Shown in pieces: positions 26,768-37,540 of a stretch of 64,000 nucleotides of DNA. The translations under genes were made by a program, and so were the position numbers. The stretch is taken from contig NZ_JARHUG010000002.1 in assembly GCF_029223185.1 (NCBI RefSeq), positions 62,001 to 126,000 on the forward strand, read 5' to 3'. Below the pieces are notes generated by a model, which saw nothing but the letters and a program-made list of their open reading frames with translations, was not told where the DNA came from and searched no databases. Source of the DNA: Aliiglaciecola sp. CAU 1673. Its GTDB lineage: Bacteria > Pseudomonadota > Gammaproteobacteria > Enterobacterales > Alteromonadaceae. Every line of letters starts with the position of its first letter. Position 1 is the first letter of the stretch.

Positions 26768-29700
26768 TTAAGCGTCAGATGGTGAGTGGCCAAAGTGCTT
26801 TTTAAAGCTATTCGAAAAATACGCCAAACTCTCGAATCCGCAGGCATAGGCAACTTCCGATATGGACAGGTTGCCTTGTTGAAGCAATGCTTGTGCTTTT
26901 GCCATCCGGGCTGTGGCCAACAATTTGGCTGGGGTATTAGACATCTCTTTTTTACAGCGCCTTATCAACGTATCTCTCGACATATTTAATTTATTGGCAA
27001 GTTGTTCGACGCTAAATCTGGGGTCGCTGAAGTTTTGGCGTACTATCTGATCGAATCTTCCTGAGAAGCTGGCTCTGTGTTCAGTTTCATTCAGCGCTTC
27101 ATTTTGCAACGTGGTCCGCACTAGCTTACGGGCGTTGATTTGCGCATTAACACGTACAATCAACTCAGAGGTATCAAAGGGTTTAGTGAGATAATCGTCA
27201 GCACCTACACTAAAGCCCTCTACGATTTCTCTCTTAGTGGCTTTGGCGGTGAGTAAAATTAGTGGGATTGTTCGTGTAGTTTGATTTTCTTTTAGCGCTT
27301 TAGCCAATTCTAAGCCTGTCATTTTGGGCATGTTGACGTCACTTATGATGAGGTCGGGCAATTCCTTCAAGGCAATAGCTAAGCCCTGTTCGCCGTTGCT
27401 GGCTTGTAAAATGCGATAGCTTGCGGATAGACGAAGACTCATAAATGTTAGCAACTCTTGATTGTCATCAATAATCAACAGTGTCGTTAAGTCAATGCCT
27501 GCTTTCGAGCCGTCTTGTATGTCATTGGAAATGGTTGTAAGTGCGCTATTTGTATCTAGGGATTGAGGTGATCGATGCGCGATTGACGCATTGACGATTG
27601 AGACTTCATCTATCATTTGCGACTTGTCAAAATGAGCATGGCCTCGTAAAAGCGTTAATCTGAAATGGCAATTATCAGGCGTGTCCATCAAACAGGCTTC
27701 GCCGCGATGCAACAGCATGATTTCTTTCACTAACGACAGTCCGATGCCGGTGCCTGGTGTACTGATATTTTGTGAATGCTGGTCTTGATAAAAACGTTCA
27801 AACACCTTGTCTTTTGCTTCTTTGCTTATTCCCCGGCCATTGTCGATAACGTCGATATGAATCAGGTCCTGCTGATAATGTAGCTCTACTTGTATGGATG
27901 TCTGCTCACCGCTGTATTTAATCGCATTGGACAATAAATTTGATACACATTTTTCAATTTGGTCTAAGTCAAACCACGCAAGCAGTGGCTCGTCGCAACC
28001 AAAAACGCTGATGGTCTGTTGTTGCTGAGAAGCCCAGGATTCAAAACGAGATGCAGTGTTGCGCAATAGTTCAGCAAGATCGTACTGGCCGATTCGAAGT
28101 GGCAATTTGCCTGCTTCAAGTCGGTTTAAATCCAGTACCTGACCAACCAGCGCGAGCATTTTGTTGGCATTATTTAAGGCGGTGCTGGCAAGATAATTTA
28201 CATCTTCAGAAAGCTGTTCTTTATGCTCTTTTAACAGCAGTTCCAATGGACCTATGGTCAAGGTGAGCGGGGTTCTGAATTCATGTGAAACATTGCCGAA
28301 GAAGCGATCTTTTAGGAGCTGCTGTTGCTTTAATTGCTCGACTTTTTCATTCACCTCCTGTGTTCGCATCGCGACCTTTTCTTCCAATGCCAGATTATCG
28401 GCGAGTAAAGCCTTGGTCCGCCAACGTTGGATAAACCATGCGAACAAGCTGATCAGCACAAGAGCAAATAGTGTAAAGCTTATTAGTGCCAGTGTACTGA
28501 GGTACCATGGCGCAAGTTTGTGCATTGTTACTTCTGCGGTGTTAATTCTCGCCCAGGGATCACGGGCCTGGATCTGGAAACGAAAGTCACCGCTACCCTG
28601 AAATCCGATGTCTCGATAGGTTTCGCGTGTCCATGACGTCCAGGGCTCATCTTTATCATTGTCTGCGTCAGCATGGATGAGTCTGGAGCGATACATCATT
28701 GGTTTGCTGCCAGCATTATTACTGGATGAAAAATGGATTCTTATATAAGAGGATTTACTGGCAATATCTTTCAAAAGGTGCAAACGTCCGGCGTTTTCTT
28801 GCCCCCCAATTACCCTTAATGCCAGAGGTGTTTCGTTCTCATCGCTGGCACTCACATTGAGTGGCGCTACAGGCGGGAATTGAGAGGCTGCTTTAAGGTC
28901 CACACGATAGATTTCTGCTTTGTCTCTGACAAACCAAGCGATCGCATCATCACTGACATGGAGTGCTTCCATCCCGCCTTCAGTAAATGCATCGAACACA
29001 TGAGAGTGTCTATGCCAATTTCCTTTATCATCGCCTGCAAAAAGGCCGCTCTTGCCATCCACCCTATACCAAATCGTTTTTGCAAAAGATGCACTTGCAG
29101 GCACTTCAATCAAACGGTCGATGACGTCAGCATTGGCAAAAACAGGATCTGAAAATATAGGATGGCGGGCCTGGATCAGCTGATCATCCTGCCATTCGAA
29201 CAACTCGCCAGCGCTACTGATTACGACTTGATTATCGACAATGAATAATTCAACCGGACCAGAACCCAATCCTTTGGATCGATCGATTTTCAAAAGGTTT
29301 TGTTGCCACTGATGATTTGCTTCATCACTGGATCGTAATCGGAGTTCCTGTACAGCCTCGGTGGCGTTTTTAATAATGTAAACGGTTCCTAAACTTGACC
29401 CCAACCAGACATCACTGCCATCCACTTGCAGGCTGATGAACTCTTCAGCTGGCAAAGGAAACTGAAACACCTGCCATTCATTCACAGAGTGAAGGTCATG
29501 TTGCAGATAAAAAAGTCCATCACTGCTACTGACAAAGTAGTCGCCCTGCTTTTCGGCTTCTTTGATAATTCTACCTAAACCGACAGAAGCTAATTGTGTC
29601 GTCTTAACGGCTTTGCTTCCGTCTTGATTTAACTCAAGGGCGTATATTCCTCCCCATCCTGCTTTAATCATGCGCTGACCATCAATTTCAAAATCAACGC

Positions 29701-30889
29701 TGGCATTTAGATCCGGATGGATCAGACCAAAGGCTTTGGGCGTATATGCACCTGACTGCGCCTGCAATAAGTAGCTACCATTGCCTGTGATCATCATGCC
29801 AAAAGGGGTGTCTTTGATTCTGAGTATCTCAGTCGAGGTAGTGCCAGCTTTGAATTGACTAATGACATTCGGTGCGGTCATTTTTACTACATTGGGAATA
29901 CCCGTCAGCCATATATTGCCTTGATAATCTTGCTTCACTGAAAGGACAGTATTCATGCCAAGATTATCTTGCTCCTGATAATGCATTAGGACTGAAAAAT
30001 CACTCGATAGTATGTATAAGCCCGAATGGGCAGTACCTACATAATAGCGCCCGTCATTTGCTCTTATGGCGTCATAAAATTGTGTGTTAACACCCAAATC
30101 ATCAGGTCCCACCCGAAGCACCAGTTGTTGGTTTTGATAGGTAAAAATACCGTGTTCCTCTGTCACGATAAGCAAACCTTGTGCATCAATGGGTAAGATT
30201 TCCATCACTCTTGCCGCTAACGGTAGCGCTATCGGCAGAGCCGATGTGTGGAAACGTAAATCAGGTCCGTCGAGTGTCACCGCGAGTTGATAAATATTAC
30301 TAAGATGCCTGGGTTTAAACAGGAATTGACCACCAACCTCGAAGATTTTATGTTTGCTTGGCTGCGCATTTTCGACGTCATACACCGCCTTACCATCATA
30401 AAAAAAGGTATGCCGGGTGGCGGAAAAGACGACGCCCCGTTCATTGGAAGCCACTGACCAAATTTCGCCAAAGTTACGGTCTTTAAGCGCGCTGCTTTGC
30501 AATAAGCTTTCGTATTGCATGCGCCCAGAATCATTCAGCTTGAGCCTTAACAAGTCATTGGTCGTGCCAAAATAAATCTCATCCCGCCACTCGCTGAATG
30601 CTCGAACGGGGCTTCTCTGATGTGTTGTAAGATTGCGCCAATATTCCCCGTCCCACTGGGAAATGCCGTTAGTATGGCCGACATAAACATGGCCACTTTT
30701 GCTGTGTATGGAGGTCCAGTTCTGAGAATGTCCGCCGTGTTCTTTTGGCGAAAAAATGCGACTTAAAGGAAGGCCGACGTTTTCAAACTCGTTAGCTTGA
30801 GGAGGGATATTTTCGCTGGCGACCAACGTATTGCTATTAACTGAGATCGACAGTAAAAAAAGTAAAATGAGCCTTGAAGCAAAGCGCAT
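26768..30889 (-). CDS. Hybrid two-component system protein (propeller sensor, His kinase, receiver, AraC output)
   Basis: The ATG at 30889 starts a good signal peptide (MRFASRLILLFLLS); the TTG at 30946 is less likely. The 1373 residues comprise: a periplasmic beta-propeller sensor (about 50-690), a Y_Y_Y-type domain (about 690-780), a transmembrane helix (about 797-819), HisKA with NVSHEFRTPL (His about 868), an HATPase with NLLSNAIKYS and GRGISKEAKDK, a receiver with LIIDDNQ, phosphoacceptor Asp in ISDVNMPKM and the KPF Lys, and a C-terminal AraC HTH. This is the one-protein HTCS design, often used to sense carbohydrates and activate a nearby gene set. The obvious candidate target is the divergent giant secreted protein. 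Confidence 0.9.
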   Translation of the reverse strand: MRFASRLILLFLLSISVNSNTLVASENIPPQANEFENVGLPLSRIFSPKEHGGHSQNWTSIHSKSGHVYVGHTNGISQWDGEYWRNLTTHQRSPVRAFSEWRDEIYFGTTNDLLRLKLNDSGRMQYESLLQSSALKDRNFGEIWSVASNERGVVFSATRHTFFYDGKAVYDVENAQPSKHKIFEVGGQFLFKPRHLSNIYQLAVTLDGPDLRFHTSALPIALPLAARVMEILPIDAQGLLIVTEEHGIFTYQNQQLVLRVGPDDLGVNTQFYDAIRANDGRYYVGTAHSGLYILSSDFSVLMHYQEQDNLGMNTVLSVKQDYQGNIWLTGIPNVVKMTAPNVISQFKAGTTSTEILRIKDTPFGMMITGNGSYLLQAQSGAYTPKAFGLIHPDLNASVDFEIDGQRMIKAGWGGIYALELNQDGSKAVKTTQLASVGLGRIIKEAEKQGDYFVSSSDGLFYLQHDLHSVNEWQVFQFPLPAEEFISLQVDGSDVWLGSSLGTVYIIKNATEAVQELRLRSSDEANHQWQQNLLKIDRSKGLGSGPVELFIVDNQVVISSAGELFEWQDDQLIQARHPIFSDPVFANADVIDRLIEVPASASFAKTIWYRVDGKSGLFAGDDKGNWHRHSHVFDAFTEGGMEALHVSDDAIAWFVRDKAEIYRVDLKAASQFPPVAPLNVSASDENETPLALRVIGGQENAGRLHLLKDIASKSSYIRIHFSSSNNAGSKPMMYRSRLIHADADNDKDEPWTSWTRETYRDIGFQGSGDFRFQIQARDPWARINTAEVTMHKLAPWYLSTLALISFTLFALVLISLFAWFIQRWRTKALLADNLALEEKVAMRTQEVNEKVEQLKQQQLLKDRFFGNVSHEFRTPLTLTIGPLELLLKEHKEQLSEDVNYLASTALNNANKMLALVGQVLDLNRLEAGKLPLRIGQYDLAELLRNTASRFESWASQQQQTISVFGCDEPLLAWFDLDQIEKCVSNLLSNAIKYSGEQTSIQVELHYQQDLIHIDVIDNGRGISKEAKDKVFERFYQDQHSQNISTPGTGIGLSLVKEIMLLHRGEACLMDTPDNCHFRLTLLRGHAHFDKSQMIDEVSIVNASIAHRSPQSLDTNSALTTISNDIQDGSKAGIDLTTLLIIDDNQELLTFMSLRLSASYRILQASNGEQGLAIALKELPDLIISDVNMPKMTGLELAKALKENQTTRTIPLILLTAKATKREIVEGFSVGADDYLTKPFDTSELIVRVNAQINARKLVRTTLQNEALNETEHRASFSGRFDQIVRQNFSDPRFSVEQLANKLNMSRDTLIRRCKKEMSNTPAKLLATARMAKAQALLQQGNLSISEVAYACGFESLAYFSNSFKKHFGHSPSDA

Positions 30890-31294
30890 TATTGCCGCAG
30901 GCGAGTCCAGACTTCTGTTAACAAAATCACGCGTAGATGAGAACAACGTAAAGTTCTATTTGCGACAATCCTTGGTTACTTCTCAGTCTATATGATTTTC
31001 GATTAGAACATCCACATTTGCTTTATGTTGCAAAGGGCTAGGGTTAAATGCCGCCTTCAACGGTTGTCATTGGTGAACAGCTCAAGTGCCCGAGCAGGTG
31101 CGATTAAACGGAGTTTATCGAATCTGACAGCCTCCTACAGGTAACGCCAACGGCGCTTTTTTAAGTTGCAACAAATTCACAAACAATTGCGGAAAAATCA
31201 CAATACGACTTTGCAAGGCCTGCACTAGATTCACTCCATAAAGTGTTTGTCAGAATCTCATCTGGCAATCAAGTTTGAATGGAGAGAATGGATC
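30890..31294. other. Divergent intergenic region between the hybrid regulator and the giant secreted protein
   Basis: These 405 bases separate two long divergent genes. There is no convincing ORF. A short CGCC-AAC-GGCG hairpin followed by six Ts (31145-31162) looks like a weak rightward terminator, possibly ending a short leader RNA. No consensus promoter is clear. Binding sites for the AraC domain of the regulator would be expected here. Confidence 0.4.
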
Positions 31295-34200
31295 ATGCTT
31301 CGGATAAACTATCAGACTTTTACTGACTTGCTTATAACAGTGAGCAACACCTTAACGTCCATAGGACGAGCGGCGTTTCTCTGTCTTGCCTTACTTTTCT
31401 CAAGTCTTGTTACCAGCCAGGAAAATCAGGGATTTCAGCTGGACACTTCACAATTTGGCACCTGGGGACAACCCTCGGTCGAGATTAACAACGACATACT
31501 GGATGCATTCGCACAAAGTGGCCTTGACCATCTTTTGCTCGCAGCGTCGCTCGAGCTGGAATCGGTTGCGCAAAACGGCGTGCCTTCCCTGAATGAGCTC
31601 AAGAACTTAAGTAATGGCAATCCGCAGCAACAGGCAGAACTGGTGCTCGCGCAAATAAGCCGGATGCATGAACTGTTTAAAGAGGTCAATCTGGTACCCC
31701 TTAAAAACCTGCTGGACAAAGCGCTACAAGGTAATACGGAGAAAACCTTCGCCATTACTCACCCGGTTGGCCGTATTGTATTTAAATTCAAACCTGTGGA
31801 CCCGACAAACCCATTAGAAAAGTCGTTATTGAATATCTGTGCAATGTACGCAGGACCAGCTGGTACACGCTTAACACTGGGTTTAGGTAATGGCAACCAA
31901 TTGTGTGATAACCCGGCGAAGCGTTTTTATAATCCAACCCGTGGTGACACCTTATTTATGGATATCGCGTTAGATACCGCGCATATTCAGATGCGTTCAC
32001 CGCTTAGCGTCAACGACATTTTGGGACCAAGTATTGAAGCCGCCGGTTACGTTAAATTAGCAGAAAACCATTGGACACAACTGCGTATTGCCGGCAGTGA
32101 TCCCGAATCTCTCACCGTTGATGTGATGGCGACGCTCGGACTAAAAGCGGGCGTACAGGCTAAGTTGCAAGCCGAAGTCGAGGGTACAGGATCACTTGGT
32201 TTCAGTGTTAAACCCCTTCAAGCCTTTATTTTAGTTGATGAAATTCGAACTATTTTAGAGACACATCTGGACCCATTAAACCCGCAAACCAGCTTATCTC
32301 CCGAGTTTGCCGCGTTAGCTTTTATCGAAATTCTTAACCATATTCGGTCAAGAGGGGGCGCGCCGGAAGATGAAATAGGTCGGGTTTTCCTTGAGTTCGC
32401 CGTCGATGCCAGTGTAGGTGTTGGTGTTTTAGATACGGGTATTAATCTGGCATCCATTGGTGGGGCTGCAAAGCTTGACCTGCCATTGGATGCGGCACTT
32501 GATTTGACCGCAGACCGTATATCAGAACTGCTTTTGTATTCGATGGATATGGCCGAACTGTCGCGAAAAATCATGTCACAGCTCGCAGAAGGGAAAATTG
32601 TCGAAAACATCGATAACAATATGGCTGAGGTCGCAACCATTGTCGGCGGTAAAATTTCCAGCGATTTATTAGATTACATTGAGGCCTTTGAAGGGATTAA
32701 CTACAACCAAGTACTGGGATTATACCTCTTTGGCGATATCGGCCAGGCGGCAGGTCAAACCGTTCCGGTCTTCGAGTTTCAGTTCGATGTACCTCTGGGC
32801 AAGATGGTGGCCGATGGCATCATTGCCGGCAACAAAACGCAAGTCATTGCAGAGACCTACCAAGGCGCCATAAAAATGGTCAGTAGCATTGCGTCTCATG
32901 CGCTGGCGATGAACGTCGATCCGCAAACGGGAACAAGTTTGCTGTCTGATTTTAACGATAACGTCAGGTTTGCCTACGACACCGCGGTGGCGTTCAGAGA
33001 CCCCTTGGTGCCCTTATGGGGTGAGATGGCCAATGCGGTACTTGACCCTGTCACCGTGTCCTTTGAGTTAATGATGATCCCGCAAACACTTACCCGGCTC
33101 GCGGTAGAAGACATTTCTGTAGGGCATTTCTCACGTGCCATGTTTCAGGGCTATGACCTCAGTAATCTGATTCTGGATAAAGCCTTTAAGGCGGTCTCAC
33201 AACAGGATGTGTCTATCTTGTTGAATTTTTTCCGCGACGACTTAGTGAATGAGCTAAAACAAGACGCACTGGAACAATTGGTGTTCTTCCTGCAAACCGT
33301 CAAAGTGGCAGCTCGCACCGGCATTGGTGCCAGTGGTACCGTTGGTGCAGAAGTCGCTGCCGGTATTGGGGGAAGTATTGCCTTTGAAACAGAATTTAAG
33401 CTAAGCCCAATATTGCTGGCCTTCTCAAAAGAGAACTACAACGAAAAGCCCAATACTGACTTATTCAAATTTGATATCCCCGTTACCCTTAGCGGCAGTG
33501 GCGGTGTGTCCCTGGGTGAGGCCGTCGAGTTTATGGCTGAGGGCGGTTTTGAAGTTGGCAAATCGCTTTTTGGCGTCACCTGGAAAGAGTGGGGCGATAA
33601 CTTACCTGCCAGCGCCGGTCTGACGGTCGCAGGCTTTGAAGTGCTGTTTTTTGATGGTTATGTCGATCCCATCTCTGGTTATACCATCGGTGAAGGCTGG
33701 CTTGTACTGCCCATGGGCGGGCTGGTTAAGGCGTCGTTTACCTTAGATGCCTCTGGTAGGGTCGTTACCGGTACCTGGAGCGGAATGATGGAGCTTGGCC
33801 CCATCGCCACACTAACCTTCTTTACCGGTGTACTCGATAATGATGGCCTGCGCGGTCAAACCAATGTAGCGATTGCTGGCAGTAGTTTTAATGTGGACTT
33901 CTTACTGCGCTCAGATGGTCTGCTATTTGGTCATTTGATGGGTAACCTCACCGTCAATAATTACACATTGGCCGCACTGGATTTGCATTTAACACCCAAT
34001 GGTACCTTTGCCGGCTCTGGCTTGTTGCGGTTTGGCCAGCATTCAATCGATTCGATGATCGATTTGCGCATTGATAATCAGCTCTATGCCAAGATCTATG
34101 GTGATGTGAATTTGGGTGGTGTGCAATCGACTGTCGATTTCACCCTGGATAACACCGGCCTTAACGGTACTGCCGATGTTGAGATTTTTGGTCAGATGGT

Positions 34201-37200
34201 TCAATTTGATATTGTGACCAAAGCAGACCTAAGCATCACAGGTACCGGAACTTCTTCTTTTATTGCTCCCTGGGGTTTCGGTTTTGATGCCAACTGGCAA
34301 CTGGTCTCTGACGGAAATAGTACAGATATTGTTGGCCAAGGGACGACAACCATTCTTGGCTCTACGTTCACCTCACAACAGCTAAAAATTTCCTCTGGCA
34401 ACGAACCCATTGCCAAATTTAGCGGGACCCTGAATATCGCTGGACAGCAATTGTCCATTTCCGAGTTAAGTTACCAAAATAATCTGTTACGCGGATTCAC
34501 TGAACTGGCGATAGGCGATCAGCCTGCGGTACAGGTAGAAATAACTGTTGCAAACACGCAGGTGACCGGGCGATTACTATCCGACCTTGTGCTGTATGGA
34601 ATGCCCCATGCCAACGTTGAATTAATCTTCTCGGATAAAATCTATATCCGCTCTTTGATCACGGGAGAAATCATTGGGTCATTGGAAGATGCGATTAGAG
34701 CCTCTGTGTTGGCCTCGCTTGAGGGGGCGTTGCTTATCATCAGCGAAGCAAACAAAACCATTGATGAATTGGAAAAGAAAATCGCTGAGCTCGACGTGAA
34801 AATTGTCGACAGAAAAGCACAAGTGGTGAAAGAGCGTGAAGAGGCGATTAAAGCATTGCATGATGCCGAGGAAATCGCACAAGCCACATTGAATGAGCTG
34901 AACAAAGTGCTGCAAGATATGGCGCAAGTGAGATTGGCCTTTGCTAGTCAACTCAATATCGCCATTAATGCCTCAAGGTTAGCGCAAAGCGGCTTATCCG
35001 CCGCACAACGCGAAGTGAACAGAATCAGGGATGCAATTGCTGCCCTGGACAATTGGTACAGCAGGCTAAGCGACTGGGATAAATTCTGGTCTCGGGGGGC
35101 TTATTTAGTCGCCCGAGGTAGCTTAGTTGAAGCCCTTAAGGTCGCCAACGGCGTATTAGCCACAGCCCAGTCAACCTTGAGTATTGCCAATGCGACCCTG
35201 GCAGAGGTGCAAAGACAGATTGAAAACGAGTTGGGCCCCTTACGTGTCATAAAAGAAGCAAGAGAAATTGCGCTTACAGCCGCCTCTTTGGCCGTGACTA
35301 ATGCAAGAAATACATTACTGGCTATTGCCAGCGATCCCAATAATGATGTGATTGTCATCGGCCTGGTTACCGAGCGCACCGTCGCATTGGGTGTGATATC
35401 GACCACCCGATTGCTCTTAAAAACCACCTCTGAAACCGTCGGCGCAGCGCAGTGGTTGTTTGATTATGTTGATCAAAACATCGATGACCTAAGCAACTTT
35501 GTCGAAATTACTCGCGTGCAGATGGATTCCACCTTGGATAGGGTGACCGTTGGCACTGTGATGGTACAGATTGACTTCAGGATTGGCGGTGTCGCCAGAA
35601 GCATCAGGACCGAAATAGACTTGAGATATCCGCAAGTTTCATTGCAGAAACTCCTTGATGAGGCCTCAGAACTTGCCGTACCAGAATTACATCCCGAGCC
35701 ATTGGAAGAAGGCGAAGAGCCAGAAACGGGGTGGAACGACAATCTACCACCAACCTCTTTTGCGGCCGTGCCAGGTGGATGGAGTAATCAGGATGTGGCA
35801 ATAGTAGTGACTGCTTTTGATTCAGAGTCAGGTGTGGCATCCATCAGCTATGCGGTCAGCGGTGCAAATGCCAAAGCCTTAACCGTCGTAAGTGGCACAA
35901 CGGCAACCATTGCACTGACACAATCGGGTGAAAGTGTCATAACCTGGTTTGCAACCGACTATGCCGGCAATGTGGAAGACGAACAAACGGCTGTCATCAG
36001 CATTGATAAGACTGGTCCCGTAGCCACTATCAACGCACAGTCAGAATGGACCAACCAGCCAGTCGAGGTGTCATTGCATGCAACCGATGATTTTTCCGGC
36101 GTACAAAGCCTGAACATCAATACCCAGGGCGCATTTGTCTCTGGCGCGTTCAATCAATCCGGTGATAGTGGCAGCATTAGCATTTTCACCGAAGGTGAAA
36201 CCCGCGTTCAACTATCGGCGACCGATAATGCGGGCAACACAGGCGCAACAGTAGAGTCAACCATTCGCATTGACAGAACCGAGCCAGAGCTCAACATTGA
36301 AGCCCCAGAGGGCTGGTCGATGGCGAATGCCGGAATAGTATTTGATGCAAGCGATGCACTCTCTGGCGTTGCCAGTATTATGGTGCGTGCAGAGGGCGCT
36401 GGCGCATTCAGTAGCGTGGCTCTCACTGGTGATCGCTTAAATATCGACAGTGAAGGTGTCACCACTATCTATGCCTATGCAACAGATAAAGCCGGTAACC
36501 AATCGTCAGAGAAATCCGTCACTGTCTATATTGACAGAACACCACCAAGCGTAACCTTGTCTGCAGCGGATAGCTGGCAAAACAGCGCCGTTTCTGTGGC
36601 TATTGACGCTCAGGACAACGCGGGTGGTTCAGGTATGCAGTGGTTAGAAGTCATTGCAACTATTGGCGATTCAAGCCTCAACTATATGGTCGACGGAACA
36701 ACCACCCAACTGCCAGTAACCGCAGAAGGTATTACGTCAATCACCATTGTACCCGTTGATGCCGCTGGAAACAGAGGCGCGCCAGCCTCTGTGGTTGTGA
36801 AGATTGATTTAACCAAACCAGACATTACCTTTGATGGCGACAGAAATTATGATGTTGCAGAGCAAGTGGTTGTTGGTTGCAGTGCTGTTGACAACTTATC
36901 AGGGCTTGCCGCTAATGATTGTGCGAACAGCCCACTGGTCAATGCTCCCGCTTATACATTCCTGGTGGGCACGCATCCCGTATCCGCTTCGGCCACGGAC
37001 CTTGCTGGAAATCGCACAGATGCTGCCAGCGAGTTTGAAGTTTCGGTCAGTTTTTCTGGAATGAGTGCCTTGATTCAACGCTTCGTTTCACACCCAGGTA
37101 CACAGAACAGTTTGACGGCGAAACTGAATGCGGCGCAACGCGGAAATGGCCAATCCCACGCTAATAATTTACGCGCATTAATCCGGGAATTGGAAGCATT

Positions 37201-37282
37201 GCGGGGCAAAAGCCATATCTCTGATGAACATGCAAACGTGTTGATTAGGCTTACGAAAAACCTGATCGATGCAGCGCCGTAA
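31295..37282 (+). CDS. Giant secreted multidomain protein (beta-rich, coiled coil, Ig-like repeats)
   Basis: The ATG at 31295 follows GGAGAGA at a seven-base gap; the frame opens 48 bases earlier. The 1995-residue product has a signal peptide (hydrophobic AAFLCLALLFSSLVTS), a long beta-rich part of unknown family (about 45-1120), a helical coiled coil rich in Glu, Lys and Ala (about 1128-1345), and then four to five Ig-like repeats (about 1483-1900). Each repeat has a W-(x)-N/M start, a SGV turn, DxAGN, and an I-D-(R/K)-T linker. A Leu/Ala-rich helical tail ends it. No catalytic motif was recognised. Surface adhesion, matrix or polymer binding is possible; the divergent hybrid regulator probably controls it. 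Confidence 0.75.
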   Translation: MLRINYQTFTDLLITVSNTLTSIGRAAFLCLALLFSSLVTSQENQGFQLDTSQFGTWGQPSVEINNDILDAFAQSGLDHLLLAASLELESVAQNGVPSLNELKNLSNGNPQQQAELVLAQISRMHELFKEVNLVPLKNLLDKALQGNTEKTFAITHPVGRIVFKFKPVDPTNPLEKSLLNICAMYAGPAGTRLTLGLGNGNQLCDNPAKRFYNPTRGDTLFMDIALDTAHIQMRSPLSVNDILGPSIEAAGYVKLAENHWTQLRIAGSDPESLTVDVMATLGLKAGVQAKLQAEVEGTGSLGFSVKPLQAFILVDEIRTILETHLDPLNPQTSLSPEFAALAFIEILNHIRSRGGAPEDEIGRVFLEFAVDASVGVGVLDTGINLASIGGAAKLDLPLDAALDLTADRISELLLYSMDMAELSRKIMSQLAEGKIVENIDNNMAEVATIVGGKISSDLLDYIEAFEGINYNQVLGLYLFGDIGQAAGQTVPVFEFQFDVPLGKMVADGIIAGNKTQVIAETYQGAIKMVSSIASHALAMNVDPQTGTSLLSDFNDNVRFAYDTAVAFRDPLVPLWGEMANAVLDPVTVSFELMMIPQTLTRLAVEDISVGHFSRAMFQGYDLSNLILDKAFKAVSQQDVSILLNFFRDDLVNELKQDALEQLVFFLQTVKVAARTGIGASGTVGAEVAAGIGGSIAFETEFKLSPILLAFSKENYNEKPNTDLFKFDIPVTLSGSGGVSLGEAVEFMAEGGFEVGKSLFGVTWKEWGDNLPASAGLTVAGFEVLFFDGYVDPISGYTIGEGWLVLPMGGLVKASFTLDASGRVVTGTWSGMMELGPIATLTFFTGVLDNDGLRGQTNVAIAGSSFNVDFLLRSDGLLFGHLMGNLTVNNYTLAALDLHLTPNGTFAGSGLLRFGQHSIDSMIDLRIDNQLYAKIYGDVNLGGVQSTVDFTLDNTGLNGTADVEIFGQMVQFDIVTKADLSITGTGTSSFIAPWGFGFDANWQLVSDGNSTDIVGQGTTTILGSTFTSQQLKISSGNEPIAKFSGTLNIAGQQLSISELSYQNNLLRGFTELAIGDQPAVQVEITVANTQVTGRLLSDLVLYGMPHANVELIFSDKIYIRSLITGEIIGSLEDAIRASVLASLEGALLIISEANKTIDELEKKIAELDVKIVDRKAQVVKEREEAIKALHDAEEIAQATLNELNKVLQDMAQVRLAFASQLNIAINASRLAQSGLSAAQREVNRIRDAIAALDNWYSRLSDWDKFWSRGAYLVARGSLVEALKVANGVLATAQSTLSIANATLAEVQRQIENELGPLRVIKEAREIALTAASLAVTNARNTLLAIASDPNNDVIVIGLVTERTVALGVISTTRLLLKTTSETVGAAQWLFDYVDQNIDDLSNFVEITRVQMDSTLDRVTVGTVMVQIDFRIGGVARSIRTEIDLRYPQVSLQKLLDEASELAVPELHPEPLEEGEEPETGWNDNLPPTSFAAVPGGWSNQDVAIVVTAFDSESGVASISYAVSGANAKALTVVSGTTATIALTQSGESVITWFATDYAGNVEDEQTAVISIDKTGPVATINAQSEWTNQPVEVSLHATDDFSGVQSLNINTQGAFVSGAFNQSGDSGSISIFTEGETRVQLSATDNAGNTGATVESTIRIDRTEPELNIEAPEGWSMANAGIVFDASDALSGVASIMVRAEGAGAFSSVALTGDRLNIDSEGVTTIYAYATDKAGNQSSEKSVTVYIDRTPPSVTLSAADSWQNSAVSVAIDAQDNAGGSGMQWLEVIATIGDSSLNYMVDGTTTQLPVTAEGITSITIVPVDAAGNRGAPASVVVKIDLTKPDITFDGDRNYDVAEQVVVGCSAVDNLSGLAANDCANSPLVNAPAYTFLVGTHPVSASATDLAGNRTDAASEFEVSVSFSGMSALIQRFVSHPGTQNSLTAKLNAAQRGNGQSHANNLRALIRELEALRGKSHISDEHANVLIRLTKNLIDAAP

Positions 37283-37360
37283 GGAGAGGATTATGAGTAC
37301 TTTAAACTGACAATAACTCGTACAAGCCAGTTAGCTTGATTACCTGTGCCCTTGTAAGAA

Positions 37361-37395
37361 GCCCTGTTTAGTCAATTACTTGCAGGGCCTTTTTA
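37361..37395 (+). terminator. Probable terminator after the giant gene
   Basis: GCCCTG (37361-37366) pairs with CAGGGC (37383-37388) around a 16-base loop, followed by CTTTTTA. The stem is short and the loop long, so strength is uncertain. Confidence 0.55.
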
Positions 37396-37506
37396 CTTTC
37401 CGTCTATGTTAATGTATGCACGAAATGTGATTTTTTGCTGCAAAGCGCTGAAATGACAATTTATGTTAAGTCAATGTTGCATCGGGACTTTCAACTCAGG
37501 CGCCGG

Positions 37507-37534
37507 TTGACTATTTATTATCAGGTCTTATAAT
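37507..37534 (+). promoter_or_regulatory. Strong promoter upstream of the rimP-nusA leader
   Basis: TTGACT (37507-37512) and TATAAT (37529-37534) with a 16-base spacer and a GC-containing start region. It is the best promoter between the giant gene and rimP, and is oriented toward the operon. Confidence 0.75.
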
Positions 37535-37540
37535 TCGCGT

